64,000 bases of DNA from RDYZ01 sp964518905 (GTDB lineage: Bacteria > Cyanobacteriota > Cyanobacteriia > Cyanobacteriales > Geitlerinemataceae). Every line of letters begins with the position of its first letter. The stretch's first letter is position 1. The notes beneath the pieces were generated by a model. That model saw only the letters and a list, made by a program, of their open reading frames with translations, made no database searches and was not told where the DNA came from. This document shows, one piece after another, positions 1 to 9,100 of the stretch. The stretch lies in the NCBI GenBank assembly GCA_964518905.1, contig CAZFJL010000001.1, positions 124,001-188,000 on the forward strand, in the 5' to 3' direction. Both the position numbers and the translations under genes were made by a program.

Positions 1-95
1 CGTTTTTACACGGCTACACTTCCGTGTTTGGGCTGTGTCGCCTTGATCCGGTGCCCGAAGAGTCGGTTCAGGGTTAGAGAAAGTTTTAGAGACAG

Positions 96-1145
96 TTAAG
101 GTCGCGACAGCAAATCATCGAGCAGCGATCGCGCCCGCTCCGCCCAGTCCGTTTGACCGCGATCGCGATAGAGCCGCTCGGCATAGGTCAACACCTCACG
201 AGCCTCCTCGGGTTTACCCTGACTGAGAAACACCAAACCCGCACCGTAGTAGGCATTGGCGTAATTGGGGGCGAGATCACGAGCGGTGCGAAATTCAGCC
301 AGGGCGTCGTCCAGGTCGCCGTTGCCGAGATGGACGATGCCGAGCTGGTAGTGGGCTTCGAGGTAGGTCGGGTTGCGATCGATGGCTCGCTCGAAGGCGG
401 TTTTGGCGCGGCGGGTGTCGCCCTGTTGCAGATAAATCGTGCCGAGATAATAGGACGGTTCCGGCGCGATCGGGCTGTAGCGTTGGGCGCTGCGAAAGGC
501 ATCGATCGCCGGGTCTAGATCCGCCCGTTGGTAGTAAACCAGGCCGAGATTGTAGTAGGCGAGGCCGAGTTGCGGATCGAGCTCTAGGGCATAGTCCAGA
601 TACAATTCGGCTTGGTCGAGATTGCCGCCTTCGAGGACGACCGCGCCCAGATTTGCATAGGCTAGCGCAAAGTTAGGGTCGGCCTGTACGGCGCGATAGA
701 ACGCATCGGCGGCGGGTTGAAACTGCCCCGATTGGCGCAGCGCTAAACCGAGGTTGTAGTGCGCCGGGGCGAAGTTGGGCGAGAGGTCGGCGGCACTCTG
801 GAAGGCCGCGATCGCCGTTTCCAGGTTATCCGCTTGAATTGCCGCGAGGCCGCGTTCGAGTTCACGCGCCGCCGCGATCGAGGTCGTGGTCACTTGCGCC
901 AGAGCCGGTATTTTAATTGGCGTACTGGCGGCGAAATTGATTGATTTCGTTGATTGAATCGACGCAATGGATCTCGATTCCACCATCGCCAAGGCTTGAG
1001 CGTGCTGCGATCGCGCCTGATCCGTCTCGGTCGCGGCTGCCACTCCGCCGAGTGTCGCCACATTTCCCCAAATCCCGGCCAGTAGAAAAATGTTGAGCGA
1101 TCGGCACAGCAATAAACTCATGAGGGAAGCAGCCATAACAGCCAT
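96..1145 (-). CDS. TPR-repeat protein, probably exported
   Basis: The 349-residue product starts with a hydrophobic stretch (about residues 5-38) that looks like a signal peptide or anchor. From about residue 92 to 340 it is built of roughly seven consecutive 34-residue tetratricopeptide repeats, recognisable by recurring A-x-x-x-L-G-x-x-x-x-x-x-G-x-x-x-x-A patterns such as HYNLGLALRQSGQFQPAADAF. TPR arrays are protein-interaction scaffolds, so no enzymatic role is implied and the partner is unknown. It reads toward the window edge and has no same-strand neighbour in view. ATG at 1145 and ATG at 1136 are both possible starts. Confidence 0.85.
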   Translation of the reverse strand: MAVMAASLMSLLLCRSLNIFLLAGIWGNVATLGGVAAATETDQARSQHAQALAMVESRSIASIQSTKSINFAASTPIKIPALAQVTTTSIAAARELERGLAAIQADNLETAIAAFQSAADLSPNFAPAHYNLGLALRQSGQFQPAADAFYRAVQADPNFALAYANLGAVVLEGGNLDQAELYLDYALELDPQLGLAYYNLGLVYYQRADLDPAIDAFRSAQRYSPIAPEPSYYLGTIYLQQGDTRRAKTAFERAIDRNPTYLEAHYQLGIVHLGNGDLDDALAEFRTARDLAPNYANAYYGAGLVFLSQGKPEEAREVLTYAERLYRDRGQTDWAERARSLLDDLLSRP

Positions 1146-1432
1146 AAAACACCGAAAAATCGCACTATCGCCACGATAGCAAGCCAGATCAATCCTGCCG
1201 TGATAGTTCTAGAATTTCTGGCAAGAATTTTGCGACACTCTCAAGGCTCGATACACTCAGAAGCAGGCCTTTGTTAAAGCTGGAATCTCATTGAGATCTT
1301 GCTGGATGCCAGATCACACATCAACTCGATGACCCCTCAGTTAAAGAATCCGCCGTGGATCTTTGCATTCCTGGTGATGGAATTCGATCGCGCCCTTACA
1401 CTGTCCGCTGCCCTTCCCTTCTATCGTTAACG

Positions 1433-2554
1433 ATGACCGCATCTTTCCCCAGTTCGAGCGCCTTCGATCGCGCCATGATGCAGCGCTGCCTCACCCTGGC
1501 GCGGCAAGCCCTCGGGCGCACGGCTCCAAACCCCATGGTCGGCGCAGTCATCGTCAAAGACGGCGAAGTCGTCGGCGAAGGATTTCATCCCAAAGCCGGT
1601 GAACCCCACGCCGAAGTTTTCGCCCTGCGCGAAGCGGGCGATCGGGCGCGGGGAGCCACGGCCTACGTCAGCCTCGAACCCTGCAACCACTTCGGACGTA
1701 CGCCGCCCTGTTCCCGAACCTTGGTACGGGCGGGCGTTGCGAAAGTTGTGGTGGGAACCGTTGACCCCAATCCAAAAGTCGCCGGTAGCGGCATCAAAAC
1801 CCTAGAAGAAGCCGGGATTGAGGTGGTGGTTGGCGTCGAAGAAGCCGACTGTCAAGCGATTAACGAAGGCTTTATCCATCGAATTTTGCACCGTCGTCCC
1901 TTCGGTATTTTGAAATATGCCATGACCCTGGACGGCAAAATCGCCAGCGAGACCGGGCATAGCGCTTGGGTGACGGGAACCCCGGCGCGATCGCAAGTGC
2001 ATCATCTACGCCACGCCTGCGACGCCGTCATCGTTGGCGGCAACACCGTCCGTCACGACGATCCCCGCCTGACCTGTCGCGCCGATGACACCGCCCCGAA
2101 TCCCCTGCGCGTCGTCCTCAGCCGCACCCTCGATTTACCCGACGAAGCCCAGCTTTGGCGCGTGGATCAAGCGCCAACACTGGTGGTAACCCAAACCGGG
2201 GTACGTCCCGAGTTTCAGGCTCGATTGCGCGATCGCGGTGTGGAGGTCGTCGAGGTGGATCATGTCCGACCAGCGGCAGCGATGGAGTTGTTGTACGAAC
2301 GGGGGGCGCTGTCGGTGCTGTGGGAGTGTGGCGGAACTCTGGCCGCGCGGGCGATCGCTGAGGGAGCAGTACAAAAGACGATCGCGTTTATTGCCCCGAA
2401 AATCATCGGCGGCGTGAATGCCCCCAACCCGGTCGGCAATCTGGGGATTAACTTCATGACGGAAGCGATTGCCCTGGAACGAATTCGTGGTTATGCCGTC
2501 GGCGAAGATTGGGCGATCGAAGGCTATTTACCGGATAAAAGTTGGAGACCCTGA
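1433..2554 (+). CDS. ribD: Bifunctional riboflavin biosynthesis protein RibD
   Basis: Two-domain enzyme of riboflavin synthesis: deamination of the pyrimidine intermediate, then NADPH-dependent reduction of its ribosyl side chain. The N-terminal deaminase domain shows the zinc-site motifs PHAEVFAL and PCNHFGRTPPC and the family signature NPMVGAVIV. The C-terminal reductase domain begins near PFGILKYAMTLDGKIA and ends with a GGVNAPNP segment. At 373 residues it has the usual length. The ATG at 1433 is preferred over the one at 1355 because the extra 26 residues are unlike RibD and the homologous part starts just after 1433. It appears to be a single-gene unit. Confidence 0.95.
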   Translation: MTASFPSSSAFDRAMMQRCLTLARQALGRTAPNPMVGAVIVKDGEVVGEGFHPKAGEPHAEVFALREAGDRARGATAYVSLEPCNHFGRTPPCSRTLVRAGVAKVVVGTVDPNPKVAGSGIKTLEEAGIEVVVGVEEADCQAINEGFIHRILHRRPFGILKYAMTLDGKIASETGHSAWVTGTPARSQVHHLRHACDAVIVGGNTVRHDDPRLTCRADDTAPNPLRVVLSRTLDLPDEAQLWRVDQAPTLVVTQTGVRPEFQARLRDRGVEVVEVDHVRPAAAMELLYERGALSVLWECGGTLAARAIAEGAVQKTIAFIAPKIIGGVNAPNPVGNLGINFMTEAIALERIRGYAVGEDWAIEGYLPDKSWRP

Positions 2555-2812
2555 CCCACAATCAGGATGCAAATCATCTCCGTTTTTTGGTCTAGAGCGG
2601 TCGTGAATTGATTGAACTGGAGCATCCCAATTGACGAGGATCAATCGCCAAAACGATAAGTAATTCAACTGATTTGATTGGCTTTTATTATTGCCTCTAA
2701 CATTACAAGGTAGTCGATGTTACAGTTTGGGCAATGGCTCGTTTACTGACCCGTGCTTGCGTCGATCGACGCTCCGATATTTGTCATCCCTAACTAACCC
2801 CTACTTATCTCT

Positions 2813-3511
2813 ATGACTGTTGCTTTCGCCCCTAGGAACGCTATGACGACTCATCAGACAGTCACGCAACCCCTCAAGGCGATCGCGATCGGGGATAGCC
2901 TGGTCTACGGCTACGGCGATCTTTCCGGTGGCGGCTGGGCGGAACGGTTGCGGCGGCTGTGGATGCACCCGGAAAATTCCGGCAATGTGCTATACAACCT
3001 GGGCGTTCGGGGCGATAAGACCTCGCAGGTGGCGGCGCGGTTTGAGGCGGAATTTAACAGCCGGGGTGAGCTGCGTAACCGTGTGCCGGATGTGGCGATT
3101 ATTTCGGTCGGGACGAATGATACGCCGCGCTTAGGGCGTCCGGATGGTAAGCCGATGACGCTCGAAAATGAGTTTAAGCATGACTTAACGCTGCTGTTGG
3201 ATAATGCGGCGAGTCGATGCCGAACAATCTTTATCGGTATGGTTCCGGTGGTGTCCGATAACATGCCGTTTTTGGACTGTTTATATTACGATCGCGCCGA
3301 TCAGTTCATCTACAAAGAAATTGCGCGCGAAATGTGCCAAATTCGGCGCATTCCCTATCTCGATATTTTTGAATTGTGGACAGGACGCGGTTCGGATTGG
3401 ATCGCCGATCGTATCGGTGCGGATGGTTTGCATCCGAATGAGTTGGGCTATCAAAGTTTGTTTGATGACATCGTGAGTTGGTCGCCGATCGTTGAGCTGA
3501 CCGCGAAATAG
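2813..3511 (+). CDS. SGNH/GDSL-family hydrolase
   Basis: The product (232 aa) has the blocks of the SGNH esterase family: block I GDSLVYGYGD with the nucleophile Ser, a GVRGDKT glycine block, block III GTND, and block V DGLHPNELGY with the catalytic Asp and His. The family hydrolyses esters or thioesters of lipids, acyl groups or sugars; the substrate here is not predictable. No signal peptide is seen, so a cytoplasmic location is likely. ATG at 2813 and ATG at 2843 both precede the conserved part. Genes on either side are unrelated. Confidence 0.88.
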   Translation: MTVAFAPRNAMTTHQTVTQPLKAIAIGDSLVYGYGDLSGGGWAERLRRLWMHPENSGNVLYNLGVRGDKTSQVAARFEAEFNSRGELRNRVPDVAIISVGTNDTPRLGRPDGKPMTLENEFKHDLTLLLDNAASRCRTIFIGMVPVVSDNMPFLDCLYYDRADQFIYKEIAREMCQIRRIPYLDIFELWTGRGSDWIADRIGADGLHPNELGYQSLFDDIVSWSPIVELTAK

Positions 3512-3629
3512 TCGATGATTTGTCGTGATTTGCGATGTCTGAACGTGAGGTTACACTGAGGGCAAATATTGCGATCGAGCGCGATGCCATGCACCGGGTC
3601 ATCATCGGCGAAGCGACCAACCGCTGTTC

Positions 3630-3700
3630 GCTCCACTTTCAACTCTGGAAACCGCAACAACAACATCGCCAAATCCCGCCAATCCGTCGAGGAAGTAGCC
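3630..3700 (-). pseudogene. Fragment duplicating part of the 4185-4814 gene
   Basis: On the minus strand this stretch encodes TDWRDLAMLLLRFPELKVE, which also occurs in the C-terminal part of the nucleotidyltransferase-like protein at 4185-4814. At DNA level positions 3647-3688 and 4318-4359 are identical over 42 bases, and similarity fades on both sides. The surrounding minus-strand frame (3451-3726) has no other resemblance to that protein. It therefore looks like a short duplicated remnant rather than a gene. Confidence 0.7.
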
Positions 3701-3771
3701 AGTTTCGATATCGCAGGTTTGCTCACTTATTGGGACGATAATATAAGAGTCTAAGAAGTGAGACGAAGATT

Positions 3772-3990
3772 ATGCCACTCGCTGAGTTAATCCCTCTCGT
3801 GAAAGAGTTAAGCCAGCCTGATAAGCTATCGCTTTTCAAACTCCTGGCGACGGATATTCCCGATGCAGAACTGCAATTTATTTTTTCTAAATCTGAATAT
3901 CCGGTGGTCTCGCTTTACGATTCGACGGAGGCGGCCAGTCTCTTGATGCAGATGATTCAAGACGATCGTGAGGCATCTGGGAATGTCTAG
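3772..3990 (+). CDS. Small antitoxin-like protein, 72 aa
   Basis: The 72-residue product starts MPLAELIPLVKELSQPDKL and contains EYPVVSLYDSTEAASLLMQM. This layout (a Leu-rich start resembling short antitoxins, then a P-V-x-S-x-Y/H-x-x-x-x-A-A segment) recalls a widespread family of small cyanobacterial proteins often annotated as antitoxin-like or hypothetical. No toxin gene follows: the next 60 bases are non-coding and then a repeat element begins. It lies between the broken and the intact copy of the nucleotidyltransferase-like gene. Function is unknown. Confidence 0.6.
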   Translation: MPLAELIPLVKELSQPDKLSLFKLLATDIPDAELQFIFSKSEYPVVSLYDSTEAASLLMQMIQDDREASGNV

Positions 3991-4056
3991 AATGCTGGAG
4001 TTTCCGTTTGCTGACGGTGAAGAGCTGCCCAGAATTCCTATTGTCCTGAGTATTAA

Positions 4057-4176
4057 TCGTTCCTACGCTCTGCGTGGGAATGCCGTTTGGACGCTCTGCG
4101 TCGAGTGAATCGCGGTTGAGAAGTCGTGACGCAGAGCGTCTGGGGCTTGCGTTGCCCACGCGGAGCGTGGGAACGA
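4057..4176. repeat. 120-bp inverted-repeat element, copy 1
   Basis: Ends are inverted repeats: it begins TCGTTCCTACGCTCTGCG and ends with CGGAGCGTGGGAACGA. An inner inverted pair (GACGCTCTGCGTC and GACGCAGAGCGTC) makes a second stem. Copies at 5044-5163 (full) and 4923-5018 (shortened) lie less than 1 kb away. All three are preceded by TAA. No coding capacity; it resembles a small non-autonomous element. Confidence 0.85.
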
Positions 4177-4184
4177 GAAAATCG

Positions 4185-4814
4185 TTAAAAATCTTCGTCT
4201 TCATCTTCCACCTCGATCGCCGTCGCCACCACCTCCCGCCACAGCCCAAACACTCCCTCATCTGCACCCATCCCCACCAACCGCTCCCAAACCACACCGC
4301 GCTCCACCTTTAACTCCGGAAACCGCAACAACAACATCGCCAAATCCCGCCAATCCGTCCCCGCCTTCGGTTTGCCCCGCCGCCGAAAATACGCCACCAC
4401 TTTACTCGCCACCAAGTCGATCGGAGCCATCACCCGAATCCCCTCAATCTCCTGGCTTTCGGGCAACACGTCCGCCTGACGAATATCCATTAAGTGACGA
4501 TTTCCACTTTTCTGCGTTTGATATAGCCGATATCCGATCCCGCCCTTGACCACGCGCACCCGTACCGCAATAAAAAAGCGATCGCTCAAAAACTCTTTCA
4601 GTTCCTCCGCCAACGCCGCCGCATCCGTTGCAATCACATCGATATGCTGCGTCATGCGCGGCTCACCCACATAGGCATTCACTGCCTGCGCTCCAAACAG
4701 CACCACATCATTGCGCTCTTGCAGCTTTTCCAACAGCACACCGTGCAGGGTTGCTAACGGTAAAACTTCGCGATTCATAAATTCTTGGAAGCTGAGGACG
4801 TCGGCGCTCAACAT
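4185..4814 (-). CDS. Nucleotidyltransferase-like protein (AbiEii/DUF6036-like)
   Basis: The 209-residue protein has a segment DVVLFGAQAVNAYVGEPRMT followed by QHIDVIATD, which matches the layout of minimal nucleotidyltransferases of the AbiEii/DUF6036 type (a G-x-x-A-V motif, then R-x-T-x-x-I-D). Only one of the two expected catalytic acids of the D-x-D pair is evident, so it may be degenerate. Related proteins act as toxins or stand alone in mobile DNA. The C-terminus is acidic (EVEDEDEDF). A 42-bp piece of its coding sequence is duplicated at 3647-3688 and repeats flank both ends, indicating local rearrangement. Confidence 0.6.
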   Translation of the reverse strand: MLSADVLSFQEFMNREVLPLATLHGVLLEKLQERNDVVLFGAQAVNAYVGEPRMTQHIDVIATDAAALAEELKEFLSDRFFIAVRVRVVKGGIGYRLYQTQKSGNRHLMDIRQADVLPESQEIEGIRVMAPIDLVASKVVAYFRRRGKPKAGTDWRDLAMLLLRFPELKVERGVVWERLVGMGADEGVFGLWREVVATAIEVEDEDEDF

Positions 4815-4922
4815 ATTGATACGTCCAGAGCAATGGCTATCTTTATTCTATTGAACATCAAAAACAAGAGGACATCCTACATTCAGAATGTTCTCTTGCT
4901 TTCAATGCATCAGATTCATTAA

Positions 4923-5018
4923 TCGTTCCTGCGCTCTGCGTGGGAATGCCGTTTGGATGCTCTGTATCCAGTGAATCACGCTTGAGAGGTCGTGACGCCC
5001 ACGCGGAGTGTGGGAACC
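4923..5018. repeat. Inverted-repeat element, copy 2 (internally shortened)
   Basis: Begins TCGTTCCTGCGCTCTGCG and ends GTGGGAACC like copies 1 and 3, but lacks about 24 bases in the right half (the segment ending in CTTGCGTTG) and carries several substitutions. It is the most decayed copy of the three. It is separated from copy 3 by only 25 bases. Confidence 0.75.
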
Positions 5019-5043
5019 ATCTCAGTACGGGGACAAAAAATAA

Positions 5044-5163
5044 TCGTTCCTACGCTCTGCGTGGGAATGCCGTTTGGACGCTCTGCGTCTAGTGAATCGC
5101 GGTGGAGAAGTCGTGACGCAGAGCGTCTGGGGTTTGCGTTGCCCACGCGGAGCGTGGGAACGA
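5044..5163. repeat. 120-bp inverted-repeat element, copy 3
   Basis: Full-length and nearly identical to copy 1, including both inverted stems. Left flank TAA, right flank TAAAAAT. It ends seven bases before the stop codon of the minus-strand gene at 5171-5416, so it may act as that operon's transcript end. Confidence 0.85.
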
Positions 5164-5170
5164 TAAAAAT

Positions 5171-5416
5171 CTAAATCCGCTTTCCACAATAAGGGCATTT
5201 AGTACGATCTCTGGGGCCAGCATATCTACCATCTGTCTCTACAGGACCGGCATATCGGCCGTACTCCAGAATTCCATAGTCTTGCAAGGCTCGTTCAAAC
5301 GGAATGCCTTTGCGTACGCTCCAGGCAAGAAACTCTCTAAGATCATTCCGAGCTTCTGAAGGTAGCTGTCGATACCATCTTACAAACTTTTTCTCTACAG
5401 ACATTTTCGCCCTCAT
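5171..5416 (-). CDS. Small protein with C-terminal CPYC zinc knuckle
   Basis: The 81-residue product has a charged helical N-terminus (KKFVRWYRQLPSEARNDLREFLAWSVRKG) and ends TKCPYCGKRI, a single Cys pair that could supply half of a zinc site. It starts 12 bases after the stop of the two-TM gene upstream and is surely co-transcribed with it. Both genes are AT-richer than their surroundings and contain no CGATCG core. ATG at 5416 or ATG at 5404 may be the start. Family not recognised; the context suggests a partner of the CxxCx(11)CxxC protein. Confidence 0.6.
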   Translation of the reverse strand: MRAKMSVEKKFVRWYRQLPSEARNDLREFLAWSVRKGIPFERALQDYGILEYGRYAGPVETDGRYAGPRDRTKCPYCGKRI

Positions 5417-5428
5417 ATTAAGCTCTAT

Positions 5429-6034
5429 CTAATGATATCTATTCCACAGGGAACCGCCACAAGCATCACAGTCTCCTTCCTTGAAGCGCCACGGATTTGC
5501 TCCACACACCCGACATCTTGCGGCCTCCCCATCCAGCTTTTTCAGGGCTTCTCTGTAGGTTTGTTGCTCCTGTTTCTTTGTGATGCTTATTAAAAGCTTG
5601 TCATCATCTGTGTCAATCTCACTAACTCGTCTCAAGAACTGCTCAACTACATCACCGCTGGTTCTTCTGTTCGTTAAGAGCTGGTTTGCTTCAAGGCTTA
5701 TGCTTCTGTTTTTTGTGATCATAGCCCAGTGTTGAACCTCACTATCTTGCCATCTGTAGACTAACTTGAATATCACCATTACTAGTAGCAGGGCTGACAA
5801 GATTTCCCCCGTTGTATTTACTATATCTTCAAGTACAAAGCCCAATATCTCCCATTCCACTCCCTTTATAAGGAATCTTGGAAAGATATAGAATACGGGA
5901 ACTGCTATGGACAAAAAATCGACCAGGTAGTTTCTCTTTTGAAGTTTTGAGATACACATCTGGTGCTGTAGGACGGCTACCATGGCGTTCAGCTCTTCCT
6001 GTCGTATTTTCCTCTTCAGTTCTTGATCTGGCAT
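5429..6034 (-). CDS. Two-TM protein with C-terminal CxxCx(11)CxxC zinc ribbon
   Basis: The 201-residue product has a basic N-terminus, two hydrophobic helices (about residues 37-57 and 76-95), a soluble helical region, and a C-terminal zinc ribbon with Cys 174, 177, 189 and 192. The spacing is exactly C-x2-C-x11-C-x2-C. This matches the group called mobilome CxxCx(11)CxxC proteins, which resemble SLATT-type two-helix membrane effectors associated with conflict systems; that link is from family knowledge and was not tested. It forms a two-gene unit with the 81-aa gene. The atypical composition and absence of HIP1 suggest acquisition by transfer. Confidence 0.7.
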   Translation of the reverse strand: MPDQELKRKIRQEELNAMVAVLQHQMCISKLQKRNYLVDFLSIAVPVFYIFPRFLIKGVEWEILGFVLEDIVNTTGEILSALLLVMVIFKLVYRWQDSEVQHWAMITKNRSISLEANQLLTNRRTSGDVVEQFLRRVSEIDTDDDKLLISITKKQEQQTYREALKKLDGEAARCRVCGANPWRFKEGDCDACGGSLWNRYH

Positions 6035-6112
6035 TTTAAGCGTAGGCTCGGGAAAATGAATTGTTGCGGATATCTAGGAAACAACAGTCGCCTAGTAGAT
6101 TAGGCAAAAAAG

Positions 6113-6147
6113 AAAAAGGGCATCCGTTCGATCAGGATACCCTTTTT
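6113..6147 (-). terminator. Intrinsic terminator downstream of chlH
   Basis: A hairpin with arms AAAAAGGGCATCC and GGATACCCTTTTT (one mismatch) is followed on the minus strand by a T run. It lies about 50 bases past the chlH stop. A T run is also present on the plus strand, so it could work both ways. Confidence 0.75.
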
Positions 6148-6196
6148 CTAAAGCGAATTAGACAAGTGGACGAGCTACAAGTTGAGGGTTAGGCGA

Positions 6197-9100
6197 TTAC
6201 TCAACCCCTTCAATCCGATTCTCAACCTCCTCATACAACTCCTGCAAACGATCGATATTCTCATCGCTCGTCTCCCAGTAGCCGCGACCATGCACCTCAA
6301 GCATCGTCGTTAACATCCGACGGAACGAATTCGGGTTCAGATCCATCAGACGCTTCGCCATCTCCTCATCCTTGATGAACGTCTCGTTGGCATCCTCGTA
6401 GACCCAGTTATCCACCGCGTCCGCCGTCGCCGACCAGCCCATCGTATTCACCAGACGCTTCGACAGCTCACGCACACCCTCGTAACCGTGGGACAACATG
6501 CCCTCATACCATTTCGGGTTGAGCAGCTTCGTGCGTGAATCGAGGCGCACCGTCTCCGATAGCGTCCGCACCTGAGCATTCGCCGTGGTCGTGTCCGCAA
6601 TGAACGACGACGGCTTCTTGCCATCCGTACGCAGACCCGAAATCACCTTGGTCGGATCGGAGTCGAAGTAGTGCGACACGTCCGTCAAGCTGATTTCCGA
6701 GGAATCCAGGTTTTGGAATGTCACATCAGCGGTTTTCAGCGTCGAGGTGAATAGATCTTGCGATTGGTTCATCTCGCCCGGATTGTCGGCGGAAAAGGCG
6801 AAGGATTTGCGCGACAAATACATGTCTTGCAGCTCTTTCTCCTCTTCCCAGGAGCTGTTTTCCACCGCGAGATTAACGTTCGCGGCGTAGGAACCGGACG
6901 CATTCGAGAACACGCGGGTCGCGGCTTGGCGCATATCGATGCCGAGTTCTTCGGCTTGCTCGATCGCGTGTTTACGGATGAAGTTCATCTCCAGCGGCTC
7001 GTCAGCTTCGGCGGCCATCTTCACAGCTTTGTCGAGCAGTGCCATTTGGTTGATGAACAGGTCGCGGAACACGCCGGAACAGTTCACGACCACATCGATA
7101 CGCGGGCGACCCAGCTCTTCAAGCGACAGCAACTCCAGCTTGTTGATGCGACCGAGGGCGTCGGGAACCGGCTTCGCGCCGATCATCCACATGATCTGCG
7201 CCAACGATTCGCCGTAGGTCTTGATGTTGTCAGTTCCCCAGAGGACGCAGGCGATCGTCTCGGGGTACGCGCCGCCGTTGTCGGCTTTCTGGCGATCGAG
7301 CAGGCGATCGACCACCACTTTTGCCGACTGTACCGCTGCGGCGGTCGGGATCGACTGCGGATCGAGGGCGTGGAGGTTTTTGCCGGTGGGCAACACGTCG
7401 GGGTTGCGAATCGGGTCACCACCGGGGCCGGGTAGGACATATTCGCCGTCGAGGGCTTTCATCAGTGAGCCGAGTTCGTTATCGGCACAAACCTGCACGA
7501 GGCAGAAGTTGAGGTACTCGATCAGCTTGTCGAGCTGCTCTTTATCAACGCGGTGGAAACCGGCTTCCTTGAGCGCTTCAAACCACGGCTCATCTTTGAT
7601 GATGCGTTGCAGCCAGCCGCCGATGTTGTTCAGACGGACGCGACCGTCTTCGCCGACTTTTTCGGCGACCATCGCCGCGACGCAGGCACGGGTGGCTTCA
7701 ACGATTTTCTGGTTGAGTTCGACATCGGACAGGACACCGCGATCGTTATTGGTGTAAATGTCCTGAATGTCACGACCCAGGCTTTGCGCCAGCAAACTGG
7801 GCAAACCGACCACGTTTTCTTCCTCACGATCGAGGCTGGCAATATTGACCAGCGTGGCGATCGCTTCTTCCGCCGTGGGGGGCTTACCGATCACGTGCAA
7901 ACCGCAGGGCAGCAAGCGCGATTCGATTTCCATCAGTTGCTTGTAAACCAAGCCGACGACGGTATCGCGTTCATCTTGGGTCAGATCCTTGGCATCGCAC
8001 TCGGGAAACTCGATGTCTTTATCAATGTTGCAGATGCGAGCTTGATCAACGATCGAGTTGACGATCTGGATGCCGCGACCGCCATCTTTGAGCGATTGAT
8101 ACGACGCAACGAGTTCGCCCAACGCCTTCAATCCTTTGTACAGACCCGCATTTTCGGCGGGCGGTGTCAGGTAGGAAATCGTTTCGGCATAACCGCGACG
8201 CTTGGCGATCGTCGCTTCGCTGGGGTTATTGGCCGCGTAGTAATACAAGTTCGGAATGCTACCGATGAGGCTGTCGGGGTAGCACGTGCCGGACATACCC
8301 ATTTGCTTACCGGGCATGAATTCCAGCGAGCCGTGAGTTCCGAAGTGGAGGACGGCATCTGCGCCCCAGATGTGTTCGAGGAAAGTGTAGTAGGCGGCGA
8401 AACCGTGGTGCGGGCTGGCCGATCGGCTGAATAGCAGACGCATCGGGTCGCCTTCGTAACCAAAGGTGGGCTGCACGCCGATAAAGACGTTGCCGAATTC
8501 CTTACCAAACACCAGCAGGTTCTGACCGTCAGTGTTGAGCGTTCCCGGCGGCGGCCCCCAGTTTTCCTCCAGGCGCTCGGAGTAGGGCGTTAGTTTTTCG
8601 TATTCCTTCACCGACATGCGGTAGGCCACGTTTAGCTCAGGCCCCGCATATTTTGCCGATGCGTCGGTGATCACGGCTTCGAGCAGTTCGCGTGGCGTGT
8701 CGGGAAAGTCGCCCACGGTGTAGCCGTCGGCTTTCAAGCCTTTCAGCGCTTCGTGAATGCTGCCGAACACATCGAGATAGGCCGCTGTACCGACGTTGCC
8801 TTTGTCCGGCGGGAAGCTGAAGATCGTCACCGCGACTTTTTTATCAGCCTTTTTCTTCTTACGCAGGCTCGCCCACTTCATAATCCGCTTGGTGACGGTT
8901 TCGATGCGGTCTTGCATCGCGTGGGCTTTACCCGTGTTGCCGTCGCGACCGGAGAGGACGATCGGCTCGATCGCGCCGTCCAGCTCAGGGATCGCGATTT
9001 GCAGCGCCACCTGAATCGGGTGCAGACCGAGATCGCTGTCTTCCCACTCTTCCGTGGTTTGGAACACCAGCGGCAACGCCACCATGTAGGGACGGTTGAG

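Noticed and set aside
1..95. Small hairpin ACACGG/CCGTGT at 8-27 as terminator of the TPR gene
   Set aside because: On the minus strand it is followed by A, not T, so it does not look like an intrinsic terminator.
4074..5174. Short frames made of the 120-bp repeat elements
   Set aside because: They translate repeat DNA (both contain the same MGMPFGRSASSESR string) and are not genes.
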